A stretch of 64,000 nt of DNA from an uncultured Collinsella sp. (lineage in GTDB: Bacteria; Actinomycetota; Coriobacteriia; Coriobacteriales; Coriobacteriaceae): the NCBI GenBank assembly GCA_934646815.1, contig CAKUEW010000002.1:62001-126000 (forward strand), written 5' to 3'. Position 1 is the stretch's first letter, and each line of letters begins with the position of its first letter. The translations under genes and the position numbers were made by a program. This document shows, piece by piece, positions 9,149-17,447 of the stretch. Below the pieces are notes generated by a model. The model was not told where the DNA came from. It did no database searches and saw only the letters and a program-made list of their open reading frames with translations.

Positions 9149-9496
9149 CTACGGGCGCGTCACCATGTAAACGTTGATCTGGTACCGCTCGTAGCGGCTG
9201 TCGGGGTCGGGGAAGCGCATGGTGCCCTCCACGGACACGCTGCAGACCTCGGGTATGGCCTCCCAGCACCAGGTGAGCCACTCGCGGGCCATGAGCGCGA
9301 GCGCGTACGCCTCGGCCTCGGTGCGGGCCCACGTCTGGACGGCGAGGTACGGGTTGTCGCGGCCCGGGCCGGACGGCCCGCCGGTGCGCTCGACCGTGAC
9401 GAAGCTGTCGGGCCTGTCGCGCGGGACGAGCGTGGAGCACGGGACGCCGAGCGCCGCGCCGAGCCTGTCCGGCAGCGCCGTGAGGATGTCGAACAT
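9149..9496 (-). CDS. Tail terminator/tail completion protein
   Basis: 115 aa. The ATG at 9496 overlaps the stop of the upstream gene by one base (TGATG), which decides the start. It has the composition and length (about 110-130 aa) of tail-terminator proteins that cap the tube: N-terminal helix MFDILTALPDRLGAAL, central strands, EAYALALMAREWLTW helix and YERYQINVYM strand. Its place just before the tail tube gene agrees. Confidence 0.7.
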   Translation of the reverse strand: MFDILTALPDRLGAALGVPCSTLVPRDRPDSFVTVERTGGPSGPGRDNPYLAVQTWARTEAEAYALALMAREWLTWCWEAIPEVCSVSVEGTMRFPDPDSRYERYQINVYMVTRP

Positions 9497-9783
9497 CAGA
9501 GGCCGCACCCCTTCCTGAGCGTGTTGTTGCGCAGGTTGTCGAGGCCGGCGAGCCTGCCGTCCCTCTTCCCCGCCTCGTAGACCAGGCCGCCGGCGGTATA
9601 GCCGCGCTGCACGCCCCTGGACTCGTAGCGGGCTCCGGCGCGCTTGAGCGCCGGGTCGCACAGGGCGTTGCATCTCGCCGCTGCGGCCGCCGCCTGGGAC
9701 TCGAGCATCGCTTTGACGCCGTCGGACTTGAGCACGGCGCGCACGCCGCTGTCCACGTGCCTGATCCGCACGCGCCTACCCAT
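9496..9783 (-). CDS. HK97 gp10-like head-tail/tail component
   Basis: 95 aa, strongly basic. The pattern of an N-terminal strand, a long Ala-rich helix (ESQAAAAAARCNALCDPALK), then beta-strands with RYESRGVQRGYTAG is typical of the gp10-like minor structural proteins between head-completion and tail-terminator genes. It overlaps its upstream neighbour by eight bases and couples to the terminator gene by one base. Confidence 0.65.
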   Translation of the reverse strand: MGRRVRIRHVDSGVRAVLKSDGVKAMLESQAAAAAARCNALCDPALKRAGARYESRGVQRGYTAGGLVYEAGKRDGRLAGLDNLRNNTLRKGCGL

Positions 9784-10111
9784 CGACGGCCTCGCACTCG
9801 ACGGCGCGGTCGAACTGCCCGGGGCAGTTGTCCGAAAGGTATGGCTGCGGGTCGCCGATGACCCGGTAGGTCCTCCCGCCGTACCGGATGAGGCAGCGGC
9901 GCAGCGAGCGGCGGTCGGCCTTCGGCCAGTGGAACGTCATGGAGACGGCGGTCCCCTCGGGCCGCGACTCGGAGAGGTCGGCCGTGCCGCCCGGCTGGGG
10001 CAGCACGCCGGCGACGTCCTCGGCGGCGCCGAGCTCGCACACGGCGTTGCCGTGCGCGTCGGTGGCGGGCTCCTGCCGGGCGATCACCTGGACGGTGACG
10101 GTCTTAAACAT
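9776..10111 (-). CDS. Head closure / head-tail adaptor protein
   Basis: 111 aa, beta-rich with TYRVIGDPQPYL near the C-terminus, a pattern seen in head-closure proteins such as SPP1 gp16 family members. The early section carries TVTVQVIARQEPATDAHGNAV. Gene order (connector, this gene, gp10-like, terminator, tube) supports a role in sealing the portal and joining the tail. ATG follows GGGAGGGGG overlapping the connector gene. Confidence 0.65.
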   Translation of the reverse strand: MFKTVTVQVIARQEPATDAHGNAVCELGAAEDVAGVLPQPGGTADLSESRPEGTAVSMTFHWPKADRRSLRRCLIRYGGRTYRVIGDPQPYLSDNCPGQFDRAVECEAVDG

Positions 10112-10520
10112 CGGCTTCCCCCTCCCGGTCCGCTGCGGTCATGGCCTGGATGCTGCGCACGCGGCAGCCGGCGAGGCCGAGCCGCTTGAGGTCGGAGCGC
10201 CCCAGGTAGAGGTCGCCCGTCGGGTTCGCGAACGTGAAGCTCGAGGAGTACGGGCCGGCCGTCTGGGACTGCTGGGTGATGCCCGCCATGGCGCCGGGCG
10301 CGTTGACGGCGCGGGCGACCATGGCAACGCAGACGGGCTTCACGTTCTCGTCGAACGTCGGGTTCGCGCCCTCGATGTACCGGGTGCCCGCATGGCGCCG
10401 GTACGCGCCGCGCAGGTACGCCGACGCGTCCTCGAGCAGGGCGGCGACCCTGCCCTCGTCCCCGTCCTCGACGGGGCCGCAGCGCGCGACGTAGTCGGCG
10501 ACGGTCGCGAATGCGTCCAC
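10104..10520 (-). CDS. Head-tail connector (Gp19/Gp15/Gp42-like)
   Basis: 138 aa. The N-terminal half is helical (FATVADYVARC, DEGRVAALLEDASAYLRGAY) and the middle carries the VCVAMVARAVNAPGAMAG helix followed by QSQTAGPYSSSFTFANPTGDLYL. This matches my memory of the Gp19/Gp15/Gp42 family of actinophage connector proteins, which bind below the portal. It overlaps the small head protein gene by one base. Confidence 0.75.
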   Translation of the reverse strand: MDAFATVADYVARCGPVEDGDEGRVAALLEDASAYLRGAYRRHAGTRYIEGANPTFDENVKPVCVAMVARAVNAPGAMAGITQQSQTAGPYSSSFTFANPTGDLYLGRSDLKRLGLAGCRVRSIQAMTAADREGEADV

Positions 10521-10852
10521 TAGAGCGCCTCCAGGATGGCGGCGAGCTCCGCCTTGGTCGCCTTGCGCGGGGCGAAGCCGTCGGCGGCCTCGATGGCATC
10601 GCGCAGCTGCTGCACGGTCATGTCGGTCGCGGGCTTCGTCGCCGACGGCTGCTCGGGAGCGGGCTCCCCGTCGCCGGCGTCCTTGTCCTCAACGGGCTCC
10701 GCGCCGACCTCCGGCTCGGCGGGTGGGAGGTCGACGAAGCCGCCGGCGGACAGCTCCGCGAAGCGCGCCTCGGTCAGCTCGACCTCCTCTCCGACGAGAT
10801 GCACCGCGAGGATCTCGCGGTCACGGTACGGGTAGGTGACCAAAGCGATCAT
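10520..10852 (-). CDS. Small head-operon protein with C-terminal HeH/SAP-like helix pair
   Basis: 110 aa between the major capsid and connector genes. The start sits behind TAAGGAGC. Residues 1-40 form a short beta/helix domain, residues 45-80 are a Pro/Glu/Ala-rich linker, and residues 78-110 (MTVQQLRDAIEA, ATKAELAAILEAL) look like the HeH/SAP-type helix-extended-helix found in small head proteins. Possibly a capsid accessory or DNA-touching protein; function not proven. Confidence 0.55.
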   Translation of the reverse strand: MIALVTYPYRDREILAVHLVGEEVELTEARFAELSAGGFVDLPPAEPEVGAEPVEDKDAGDGEPAPEQPSATKPATDMTVQQLRDAIEAADGFAPRKATKAELAAILEAL

Positions 10853-10871
10853 GGATGCTCCTTAGGGTTGC

Positions 10872-11717
10872 CTAGGCGGTCGGGGCGATGGTGCCCTTGA
10901 CCACGAAGTCGATGTACTCGGCGAAGAACACGAGGCCGACGTAGGCCACGGTGTCGTAGGTCAGGCTCTTGAGCTCGGGCGAGTGGGACACGGCGATGTA
11001 GCCGCTCTCGTCGGAGTAGAAGCCGAACAGGTCGTCGCCGTCGGTCGGGGCGACGTAGACCTTGATGTTGTCCTTGACGGTGGCATAGATCGTGCCTGCG
11101 GCGACGGAGCCGGTTGACACGAGCGTGCCGAGGCCCGCCCAGTTCTCGATGTAGGAGATGCCGAAGGCGCTGAAGACCTCGGACTCGCCGATCTGCTTGG
11201 CGAAGTCGACCGGGTTGGCGAAGTAGACGGTCTCGCCGCTGCCGAAGCCGTACTCCTCGGTGAGGTTGGACAGGGCGGCCCAGGCGTTCGCGGCGGTGGC
11301 CACGAGGCTCTTGCCGGTCGCGGCGGTGGTGCCCTCGGCGCCGAGCGCGGCGACGAAGTCCTTCTTGATGTTGCGCTGCATGTCGGAGATCATCGCGGCG
11401 TCGGTCTTGTCGACGGCGCCGTCGTAGCCGCGCTTCTTGACCTCCTGCAGCGTGGTCTGCTTGCGGTAGGGCTTGAGCGTCACCTCGAAGGTCGTGACGT
11501 CCTCGTAGGCGTAGCTGGAAAGCGGGATGTCCTGGCCGGGGGTGTACTCGGCCTCGGAGAGCTTGCCGGTGATCTTCTTCTGGTGCAGGGTCTCGCCCAC
11601 GGCGGCGTGGATGGGCGCGCAGGTGGACAGCATCGCCGTGAGCTTCTCGAGCGACTTGGTGAACGTGTTCACGAGGTCGACGTTGCGCGCGGCTGCGAGG
11701 GTCTTGATATCGGGCAT
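10872..11717 (-). CDS. Major capsid protein (HK97 fold)
   Basis: 281 aa, directly downstream of the scaffold gene. An N-terminal helix (LAAARNVDLVNTFTKSLEKLTAML) is followed by TPGQDIPLSSY and a long helix with MQRNIKKDFVAAL, then the P-domain-like section with VYFANPVDFAKQIG and the beta-rich end. Length and order fit HK97-fold capsids processed with a separate scaffold. No internal protease gene is visible in the operon. Confidence 0.88.
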   Translation of the reverse strand: MPDIKTLAAARNVDLVNTFTKSLEKLTAMLSTCAPIHAAVGETLHQKKITGKLSEAEYTPGQDIPLSSYAYEDVTTFEVTLKPYRKQTTLQEVKKRGYDGAVDKTDAAMISDMQRNIKKDFVAALGAEGTTAATGKSLVATAANAWAALSNLTEEYGFGSGETVYFANPVDFAKQIGESEVFSAFGISYIENWAGLGTLVSTGSVAAGTIYATVKDNIKVYVAPTDGDDLFGFYSDESGYIAVSHSPELKSLTYDTVAYVGLVFFAEYIDFVVKGTIAPTA

Positions 11718-11735
11718 TCTGGCCCCTTTCTCCCC

Positions 11736-12257
11736 TTACTTGAAGAGGTCGATGTTGGCGGCGATGGCCGCCATGCGTTCCTTCTTGTCCTCGATTCCGA
11801 GGATGTCCTTCTTGGAGGGCTTGCCCGGCTTGGGCTTGCCGCCGGCCTCGGGCGCCAGCGGCGCTCCGCCCGCCGGCTTCACGATGGCCGCCACGGCCTT
11901 GGCCTGCTCGGTGAGGGCGTCCTCGTCCTCGCCGTTGAGCGTGGCCACGATGGAGCGGTCGAGCCCGGTGGCCTTTGCCACGGAGTCGACGAGCGCGGTG
12001 TGTGCGGCGCTCGCCTTGAGGGCGGCGTTCTCGCTCTCGAGCGCGCTCAGGCGCTCCTCCACGGTCGGGTCGGCCTTGGGCGCTGCCGCCTTGAGCTCGT
12101 CGAGCTCCTTGAGGTTCGCCTTCGAGCGGCTCTCCCACTTGCGCGACTCCTTCAGCGCGTTCTCGTAGAGCGCCTTGTAGTCGGGCTCCTGACCTTCGTC
12201 TCCGCCCTGTGCAGGGTTGGTCGGCTCGGTCTCGGTGGGTGTGGTCTCCTGGGCCAT
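11736..12257 (-). CDS. Capsid scaffolding protein
   Basis: 173 aa from ATG 12257, chosen because GGAGGGAGC lies just upstream; a longer frame to 12332 runs into a hairpin. The protein is charged and helical: an acidic N-terminus, a coiled coil at about 30-95 (ESRKWESRSKANLKELDELK, EERLSALESENAALKA) and a basic C-terminus with KPSKKDILGIEDKKERM that could bind capsid subunits. This layout is standard for phage scaffolds (DUF4355-like). Confidence 0.8.
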   Translation of the reverse strand: MAQETTPTETEPTNPAQGGDEGQEPDYKALYENALKESRKWESRSKANLKELDELKAAAPKADPTVEERLSALESENAALKASAAHTALVDSVAKATGLDRSIVATLNGEDEDALTEQAKAVAAIVKPAGGAPLAPEAGGKPKPGKPSKKDILGIEDKKERMAAIAANIDLFK

Positions 12258-12320
12258 GCTCCCTCCATTTCCGCCCCGTGCGGGGCATCGTCTTGCCCCG
12301 TGCGGGGCGCTTTTCGGCAT

Positions 12321-12352
12321 GAACCAGGCCACCCGTGCGGATGGCCTGGTTC
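12321..12352. repeat. 11-bp perfect hairpin after the phage tRNA
   Basis: GAACCAGGCCA (12321-12331) pairs with TGGCCTGGTTC (12342-12352) across a 10-base loop. It lies immediately 3' of the tRNA-Leu in the direction of transcription. No U-tract follows on the minus strand, so it may be a processing or stabilising structure rather than a true terminator. Confidence 0.5.
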
Positions 12353-12359
12353 AACGTTT

Positions 12360-12444
12360 TGGTCGGGGCGGCTGGACTCGAACCCGCACGGGCGATGCCC
12401 ACGTGCTCCTGAGGCACGCGCGTCTGCCATTCCGCCACGCCCCG
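12360..12444 (-). tRNA. tRNA-Leu (CAG), phage-encoded
   Basis: 85 bases including an encoded CCA. Acceptor arms CGGGGCG and CGCCCCG pair fully. The anticodon loop CTCAGGA on a CGTGC/GCACG stem gives anticodon CAG. A long variable arm (GGGCATCGCCC) marks a class II tRNA, as in Leu. It begins with C rather than the usual G. It lies inside the head operon, between the scaffold and the genes upstream. Confidence 0.9.
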
Positions 12445-12536
12445 GTGTGATTAACTAGAGCTGAGCTAGATGAGCTGAGGTTTTCTTGCCTATATGCAGC
12501 CTCTGCTTGCTGCCATGAGGCACCTCCGCTTTCCAT

Positions 12537-12559
12537 GAAAAGGGCCCCTCGCGGGGCCC
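12537..12559 (-). terminator. Rho-independent terminator
   Basis: GGGCCCC (12542-12548) pairs with GGGGCCC (12553-12559) with a four-base loop, followed on the minus strand by TTTT. It ends transcription after the small zinc-ribbon gene, upstream of the tRNA-Leu, so the scaffold/capsid mRNA must read through it or start downstream. Confidence 0.75.
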
Positions 12560-12581
12560 GATGAGCTGCATGTCATAATCT

Positions 12582-12836
12582 TTATAGATCGAACTTGATT
12601 TCCCTGATTCCCGCGAGCTCTCGCAGCTCGCGCTCCATCTCGGCCTTCTTCGCGTTGTACGCGCCCGCGCATTCGGGGCAGAGGTGATGGGAAGCGTCGA
12701 CTTTCATCCAGCCCGCTATCGGGGTGAGGTCGGTCGAGATGGACGAAAACGTCGAGGGAAGCCTGAACTCCGGGTCGAGGTCGACCCTCTTCCCGCACCT
12801 ATCGCAGAAGATGGCGGCCTTCGCAATGTAGCTCAT
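12582..12836 (-). CDS. Small zinc-ribbon protein
   Basis: 84 aa. CDRCGKR near residue 11 and LCPECAG near residue 53 provide two CxxC pairs for one zinc ion. The C-terminus is helical and charged (KKAEMERELRELAG). Upstream is AAAGGATTCTACGT, a moderate ribosome site. It sits after the candidate immunity gene and before a terminator. The role is unknown; it could be an accessory cargo gene, since it is not part of the standard head gene set. Confidence 0.6.
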   Translation of the reverse strand: MSYIAKAAIFCDRCGKRVDLDPEFRLPSTFSSISTDLTPIAGWMKVDASHHLCPECAGAYNAKKAEMERELRELAGIREIKFDL

Positions 12837-12874
12837 ACGTAGAATCCTTTCTCAGCAGAATCTCCTGGCAGCGT

Positions 12875-13201
12875 TCACTCGATGACTGCGTGCGGGCTGC
12901 CGCCAAGGTCCTCCCAGCTTGCGCAGGCATAATCGTAGCCTCCGAGCTTCTCGTCCTCTCCGGCAAGCCAGATCGGCTCGAAATCGGGAACCAGGCCGTT
13001 TGGGACAACCCATCCGAACATATCCCAGCAGTGCTTGCCGCCGATAATCTGCTGGTGAACGTCTATCGTATCGAAAAAGAAGCTCATCCCATGCGGCGCA
13101 AGCTGCAGGTTGAGGAGGTCAACGGAGTCGATGACGTACTCGCTGTATTCACCGGTCAGATCGTCTGTGTACCTTATTCCAAAGTGAGGTGTAGTAGTCA
13201 C
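12875..13201 (-). CDS. Candidate immunity protein for the MuF toxin
   Basis: 108 aa starting at GTG 13201 behind GAGGAGGG; it overlaps the end of the head-protein gene by 53 bases in another frame. It is acidic and aromatic-rich (DMFGWVVPNGLVPDFEPIW, ASWEDLGG) with no signal peptide or zinc motif. A small acidic gene directly following a toxin-tailed protein is the usual place of an immunity gene. That role is inferred from position and charge, not from a recognised family. Confidence 0.6.
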   Translation of the reverse strand: MTTTPHFGIRYTDDLTGEYSEYVIDSVDLLNLQLAPHGMSFFFDTIDVHQQIIGGKHCWDMFGWVVPNGLVPDFEPIWLAGEDEKLGGYDYACASWEDLGGSPHAVIE

Positions 13202-14546
13202 TGTAGCCCTCCTCGTATTTGAACAGCGAAACACGGACTTTTTTGTCGAGGTTGACGACGGCGATGTCTCCGCCACGGAAGTAGACGGCACAGCGTTGGC
13301 CGCTCTGGCCTCTTATGTCATCCACGAACGCGACATCATCGGCCTCGTCGATGACCTCAGACATTATTCTATCGTATTCGTCCTGCCCGGCCTTCGACCT
13401 GTAGTCGATTCCGTATTCGCGACCGTGCTTTTTCGCATGGTTGTTCCTCTTCGCCCCCTCGAGCCAGTTGGGGACTTCGGCAGATGTCGGGGCCACCTCG
13501 CGCGCGGCAATCTCGCCTCGCGTGAAGTTCGCCTCGATGGATGGGCGCAGGTGGCTCCTCACCACCTCGTAGAGCGTCGGAGTTGCATCGGCGTTGCCGA
13601 GCACCTCCTCGGCCAACTTGACGGCCTCGGCCGTCTCCGCGCGCGTCCCGCGGGTCCGCAGGTACTCGTAGAACTCCTCGGCGTTGGCGAAGCCGTTCGC
13701 CTTGATCTCCGCGTTGAGGCGGGTCGCCGCGCTCATCCAGCCGCTGCTCTTGTGGCCGACCTTGCGCATGTGCGCGGAGGGGTTGGTCTTCCTGACGTTC
13801 TCGGGCAGCTCGCCGCCCTCCATGACCTTGTGCCTGAGCTCCTCTCGCTCGGCTGCGCTCAGCCCCGCGGTCGCGTCGACCTTCTCTAGCTGCCACCACC
13901 GCTCGCGCAGCTCATCCGGCCTCACGCCCTCCACGAGCTCTGCGTCGGGGTCGTCCTCGAAGCCGGGGACCACCTTGCAGTCGCAGTGCCGGTGGAAGTG
14001 TTTGAACTCGCCGGCGGACTTGCGCGTGTGGTAGACCGCGCCGCGGCTCGCGAGCATGATGCAGAAGGTGCAGGTCTCGAAGCCCGTCGGCACGCGCGCG
14101 AAGCGCACGCCGGCGCTCCTATCGCGGCCCACGTTGGAGATGATCGTCTCGTTCAGGCTGCGGAGCGCGTCGTTGCGGGCGTACTCGCCGCACGCCCTGG
14201 CGAACGCCGCGTCGCCGCCCTTCACGAGCTTCTTCGCCTGGTATCTGGCAACGGTATCGACCGATTCTGGCTTGTAGGTCGTCATGGTGACGGCCTGCTG
14301 CAGCCTGGCGCCGTTGCGCTCGGCTAGGTCGTCGTACCATTGCGCCGCGAACTCCGCCGCGACGTCGTCGTACCCCTGGACGAAGCCTTCCATGATGAGC
14401 TTCGCGGCCTCGCGCTTCTCGGCGACGGTCGCGCCCTCGTGGCCGCGGCACCAGGCGAGCACGGCGGCTTCCACGTCGGATGCCGCCCTGTCTCCTATCT
14501 TCGCCACGGCCCGGTTGTAGGCCGCGAACTCAGCCGCGCTAATCAT
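13149..14546 (-). CDS. MuF-type minor head protein with C-terminal toxin-like domain
   Basis: 465 aa. Residues 1-200 are a phage minor head/MuF domain: helical, with C159/C162 (TCTFCIML) and H184, C188, C190 (HRHCDCKV) forming a metal-site motif known from this family. Residues about 200-345 are a helical linker. Residues about 345-465 are unlike head proteins and read as a compact alpha/beta domain (NNHAKKHG, QDEYDRIMSEV, CAVYFRGGDIAVV) resembling the BECR nuclease fold of phage-borne toxins. The start overlaps the portal stop by eight bases. The toxin identity is inference. Confidence 0.75.
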   Translation of the reverse strand: MISAAEFAAYNRAVAKIGDRAASDVEAAVLAWCRGHEGATVAEKREAAKLIMEGFVQGYDDVAAEFAAQWYDDLAERNGARLQQAVTMTTYKPESVDTVARYQAKKLVKGGDAAFARACGEYARNDALRSLNETIISNVGRDRSAGVRFARVPTGFETCTFCIMLASRGAVYHTRKSAGEFKHFHRHCDCKVVPGFEDDPDAELVEGVRPDELRERWWQLEKVDATAGLSAAEREELRHKVMEGGELPENVRKTNPSAHMRKVGHKSSGWMSAATRLNAEIKANGFANAEEFYEYLRTRGTRAETAEAVKLAEEVLGNADATPTLYEVVRSHLRPSIEANFTRGEIAAREVAPTSAEVPNWLEGAKRNNHAKKHGREYGIDYRSKAGQDEYDRIMSEVIDEADDVAFVDDIRGQSGQRCAVYFRGGDIAVVNLDKKVRVSLFKYEEGYSDYYTSLWNKVHRRSDR

Positions 14547-15957
14547 CAGCGGGCGGCGCGGGCTCTGCCGCCTGGGTGACGCCCGCCATCAGGTCGAGCG
14601 CCGCCAAGCGCGTCACATTGCGCCTGATCTCGGACGAGACGTTGCGCACCTCGTCGTCATCGAGGCCGTTGAGCCGCCAGAAGGTCGGCGTGCCGGCGAA
14701 ACCCTCGACCGCCGACGCGAGTTTGATGGAGCTGTCGGTCTGCTGGGCCAGCGTCGGCATGGCGGGGTTAAGGAAGTGAACGGACACGCCGCAGGCGTCC
14801 TCGGCCTCCTCGTAGGAGCACCCGAGCTCCGTCGCGATCGCGGCGGTCGCGGCATTCGCCAGCGCCGCCTTGGCCTCGCGGATGAAGCTCTTGCACTTGA
14901 GGATGAGCGGCTCGTTCTCGGCGTAGATGGCCTCGGCGGAGCTGGGGTTGTCGCTCATGATGCCGAACTGTCCCACGTGGATGCCGGTCGCGGCGCTCAT
15001 GCGCTTGCACAGGTTGCCGAAGTGCTCGGTCATGGGCTGCATGCTCGGCTGCGTGAGCTGGCCGAACTGCGGAATCGTGCCGTCCTCGGTCTTGGTGACC
15101 TCGAAGATGGAGCCGATGAAGGCGCTCCACTTGGTCTTGTCGGCGAACGCGTCTCCGTCGGTGCCCAGCAGGTACTTCTGCGTGGACGCGGCGAACGCGG
15201 CGGCGACCTCCTCGTTGACGTTGGCGCGCATGGCGCAGTCGATGTTCCAGCGCACCTCGGAGTTGATTCTGGACACGCCGAACGGTCGGTCGTCGTCGGG
15301 ATTGTGCGGCATGACGAACATCGGCACGGCGCCCAGGCCGTGCTCCACGTACTCGGCGCTCCACTCGTTGCGGCGCACCTCGCGGATGCGCACCATGCGG
15401 TCCGGCAGCATCACGTTGACCCAGTCCGGGCGGTTCGTGGGCCGCCCGCGGTCCTTGGCGAAGGAGACGACGAACATGCCGGAGGACAGGCACTCGTGGA
15501 CGTCGTCCCAGATGCCCGTGCACAGGGTCGGCGGGTACGCCGAGATACGGGCGTGCCCGTCCTCGTCCGCCGTCACCACGAGCATGGAGAAGCAGTACTT
15601 GAGCGCGGAGTTGACGGCCTTGCCGACGCGCGTGGCCATCTTGTTGCGCTTGGCCACGGAGGTGAGAAGGCCGTCGAAGTCCTCGTCGTCGGGGCACGTG
15701 AACCCGTCGAAGGCGATGTGGTCGCGCATGACCTCCACGCACTTGTAGCCCCAGCCGCACGCGACCTCCAGGTCGCGCAGCGAGTCGGGCACGGCGATGC
15801 CGAGGTCCTTGAGCATGTTGCGCGCCTCGTAGTAGTCCGAGCGCAGGAGGTTGCCCCTGTAGTGGGTCTGCCAGCTGTTGAGCAGGCAGCGCACCGTCTC
15901 GCGGTCCTCCTCGAGCAGGCCGTCGGCGGACGCCACGGCGTAAGGTATCGAGATCAA
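14539..15957 (-). CDS. Portal protein (SPP1 gp6-like)
   Basis: 472 aa if it starts at TTG 15957, which overlaps the terminase stop (ACTTGATC) and follows AAGGCGAGGG; no ATG lies nearby in frame. It contains features of SPP1-type portals: an N-terminal helical clip, FGVSRINSEVRWNIDCAMRA, and the C-terminal HVGQFGIMSDNPSSAEAIYA section. The portal forms the ring through which DNA is packaged and which joins head to tail. Gene order terminase-portal-MuF is classic. Confidence 0.88.
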   Translation of the reverse strand: MISIPYAVASADGLLEEDRETVRCLLNSWQTHYRGNLLRSDYYEARNMLKDLGIAVPDSLRDLEVACGWGYKCVEVMRDHIAFDGFTCPDDEDFDGLLTSVAKRNKMATRVGKAVNSALKYCFSMLVVTADEDGHARISAYPPTLCTGIWDDVHECLSSGMFVVSFAKDRGRPTNRPDWVNVMLPDRMVRIREVRRNEWSAEYVEHGLGAVPMFVMPHNPDDDRPFGVSRINSEVRWNIDCAMRANVNEEVAAAFAASTQKYLLGTDGDAFADKTKWSAFIGSIFEVTKTEDGTIPQFGQLTQPSMQPMTEHFGNLCKRMSAATGIHVGQFGIMSDNPSSAEAIYAENEPLILKCKSFIREAKAALANAATAAIATELGCSYEEAEDACGVSVHFLNPAMPTLAQQTDSSIKLASAVEGFAGTPTFWRLNGLDDDEVRNVSSEIRRNVTRLAALDLMAGVTQAAEPAPPADD

Positions 15958-17447
15958 GTGACCCTCGCCTTCATTCCGGGTTTTCTCTTCGATGTGTTGA
16001 GCGCGAGCAGCGCCAGCCCCGCGGCCTCGATGGGCGCGGCGTTGTCGCCGCCGAAGCCCCAGCCGCCCGACGTGCCGATCTTGCGCTTGGGGGACGTCTC
16101 GGCGGAAAGGTCGAGCGCCGGGCACGCGATGTGCGTGACCGAGCCCGCCTTCGCGCCGGACGAGATGAGGCTTGCGGCGGTCACGGCCTGGTCGGTGCTC
16201 GGGCGCAGGATGTAGTCCTTGGGCATGCCCATGCCCTCGAGCTTGTCGCACAGGGCGCCGGCGCCTGCCTTGCCGTCGATGGCGACGCAGGCGTACCTGC
16301 CCGCCCTCGCGGCGATCCAGTAGGCCAGCCAATCCGTGCTGGGCTCCGGGTCCTTGCAGAAGGGAAGCTCAACGTGCGCGGTCGGCGAGCCGGGCGGCCG
16401 CACGGCGCATGCCACGGCGACGGTCGAGCCGTCGGCGCTGAACCTCACGCCGGCGCAGATCCTGCAGCCGGCGGTCAGCCCGGGGCCGCTCCCCACGAGG
16501 CACTCGCCCCATGCGTCGGCGCCGATGACGGGCGGCTCCACCTGCTCCTCCGAGGGCAGCCAGTAGCCCAGGTATTCCTGGGCGGCTCCCAGCTCGTCCA
16601 TGTCCTTCATTCCGGTGCGGATGGCGCGGATGTCGGCATGGTATCCGAGCGAGGGCATGACCTCCGGCCAGCGGCTCTCGTCCCAGATGTCGCCGACCTC
16701 CTCGACGCCGTACTCCAGCCAGAGCAGGTCGGACGCCTTCTCGCCGCCCTCCCACGCCTGCTGCCGGAGGTTCTTGAACACCTCAGCGGGGTTGCCGGCG
16801 CGGGTCGGCGTTCCGGCGTACACGATCATCAGGTTGTGCTTGGCTCCGGACACCGTGGTCGGGTTGACAACCTGGGTGTGGATGCCCGTGAGCTCCTGCG
16901 CCTCGTCGTATATGACGATGTCGAAGGAGAAGCCCAGGCGAGAGGACTTGGTCCTCGTCGAGAACTGGATGACGCCGCCGGAGCTGAACCGCATCCATTC
17001 CTGGCCGGTCTGGGAGCAGACCTCGACCAGGAGCTTGCGCCAGCGCGGGATTCCCTCGGACGTGTCGCCGACACGGCGGCCGAAGATCTTGCGGAAGCGG
17101 GCGACCATCTCCATGGTCGTGGAGTAGTTGTGCTCGGTCCACAGTACCTTGTAGCCGGCCAACGCCGCCATGATCGCGACCCACACGATGAGGTCGACGG
17201 ACTTGCCCTGCTGGCGCGGGATGGAGATGCCGACGCGGGGGTGGACCCATTTGCCGTTCGCGTCCACGGCGCCGATGTCGTGGGCGAGCTGCTCCTGCCA
17301 CGGCACGAGGTCGTATCCCATCGTCGGGGCGAGCTCGACCGCGAGGGAGCCGATGGACCTCTCGTAGGGCTGGACGAGGCGGAGCCTCGGCTTAGCCGAG
17401 GACGTCGCGCAGGACCGAGACGGCGTTGATGATGACATCGTCGCCAC
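15954..17447 (-). CDS. terL: Terminase large subunit
   Basis: Up to 497 aa. The packaging motor has the ATPase P-loop variant IPRQQGKS (about residues 76-83), Walker B IVIYDEAQE (about 177-185), and a C-terminal RNase H-like nuclease region with acidic residues such as CVAIDGKAG. The start is ATG 17447 or 17438 inside the small-subunit gene, giving a 46-56-base overlap; a later start is not apparent. It lies between the small subunit and portal genes. Confidence 0.92.
   Translation of the reverse strand: MATMSSSTPSRSCATSSAKPRLRLVQPYERSIGSLAVELAPTMGYDLVPWQEQLAHDIGAVDANGKWVHPRVGISIPRQQGKSVDLIVWVAIMAALAGYKVLWTEHNYSTTMEMVARFRKIFGRRVGDTSEGIPRWRKLLVEVCSQTGQEWMRFSSGGVIQFSTRTKSSRLGFSFDIVIYDEAQELTGIHTQVVNPTTVSGAKHNLMIVYAGTPTRAGNPAEVFKNLRQQAWEGGEKASDLLWLEYGVEEVGDIWDESRWPEVMPSLGYHADIRAIRTGMKDMDELGAAQEYLGYWLPSEEQVEPPVIGADAWGECLVGSGPGLTAGCRICAGVRFSADGSTVAVACAVRPPGSPTAHVELPFCKDPEPSTDWLAYWIAARAGRYACVAIDGKAGAGALCDKLEGMGMPKDYILRPSTDQAVTAASLISSGAKAGSVTHIACPALDLSAETSPKRKIGTSGGWGFGGDNAAPIEAAGLALLALNTSKRKPGMKARVT

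Noticed and set aside
12321..12352. Attachment site at the phage tRNA-Leu
   Set aside because: Head genes continue on both sides in one operon, so there is no element boundary here.
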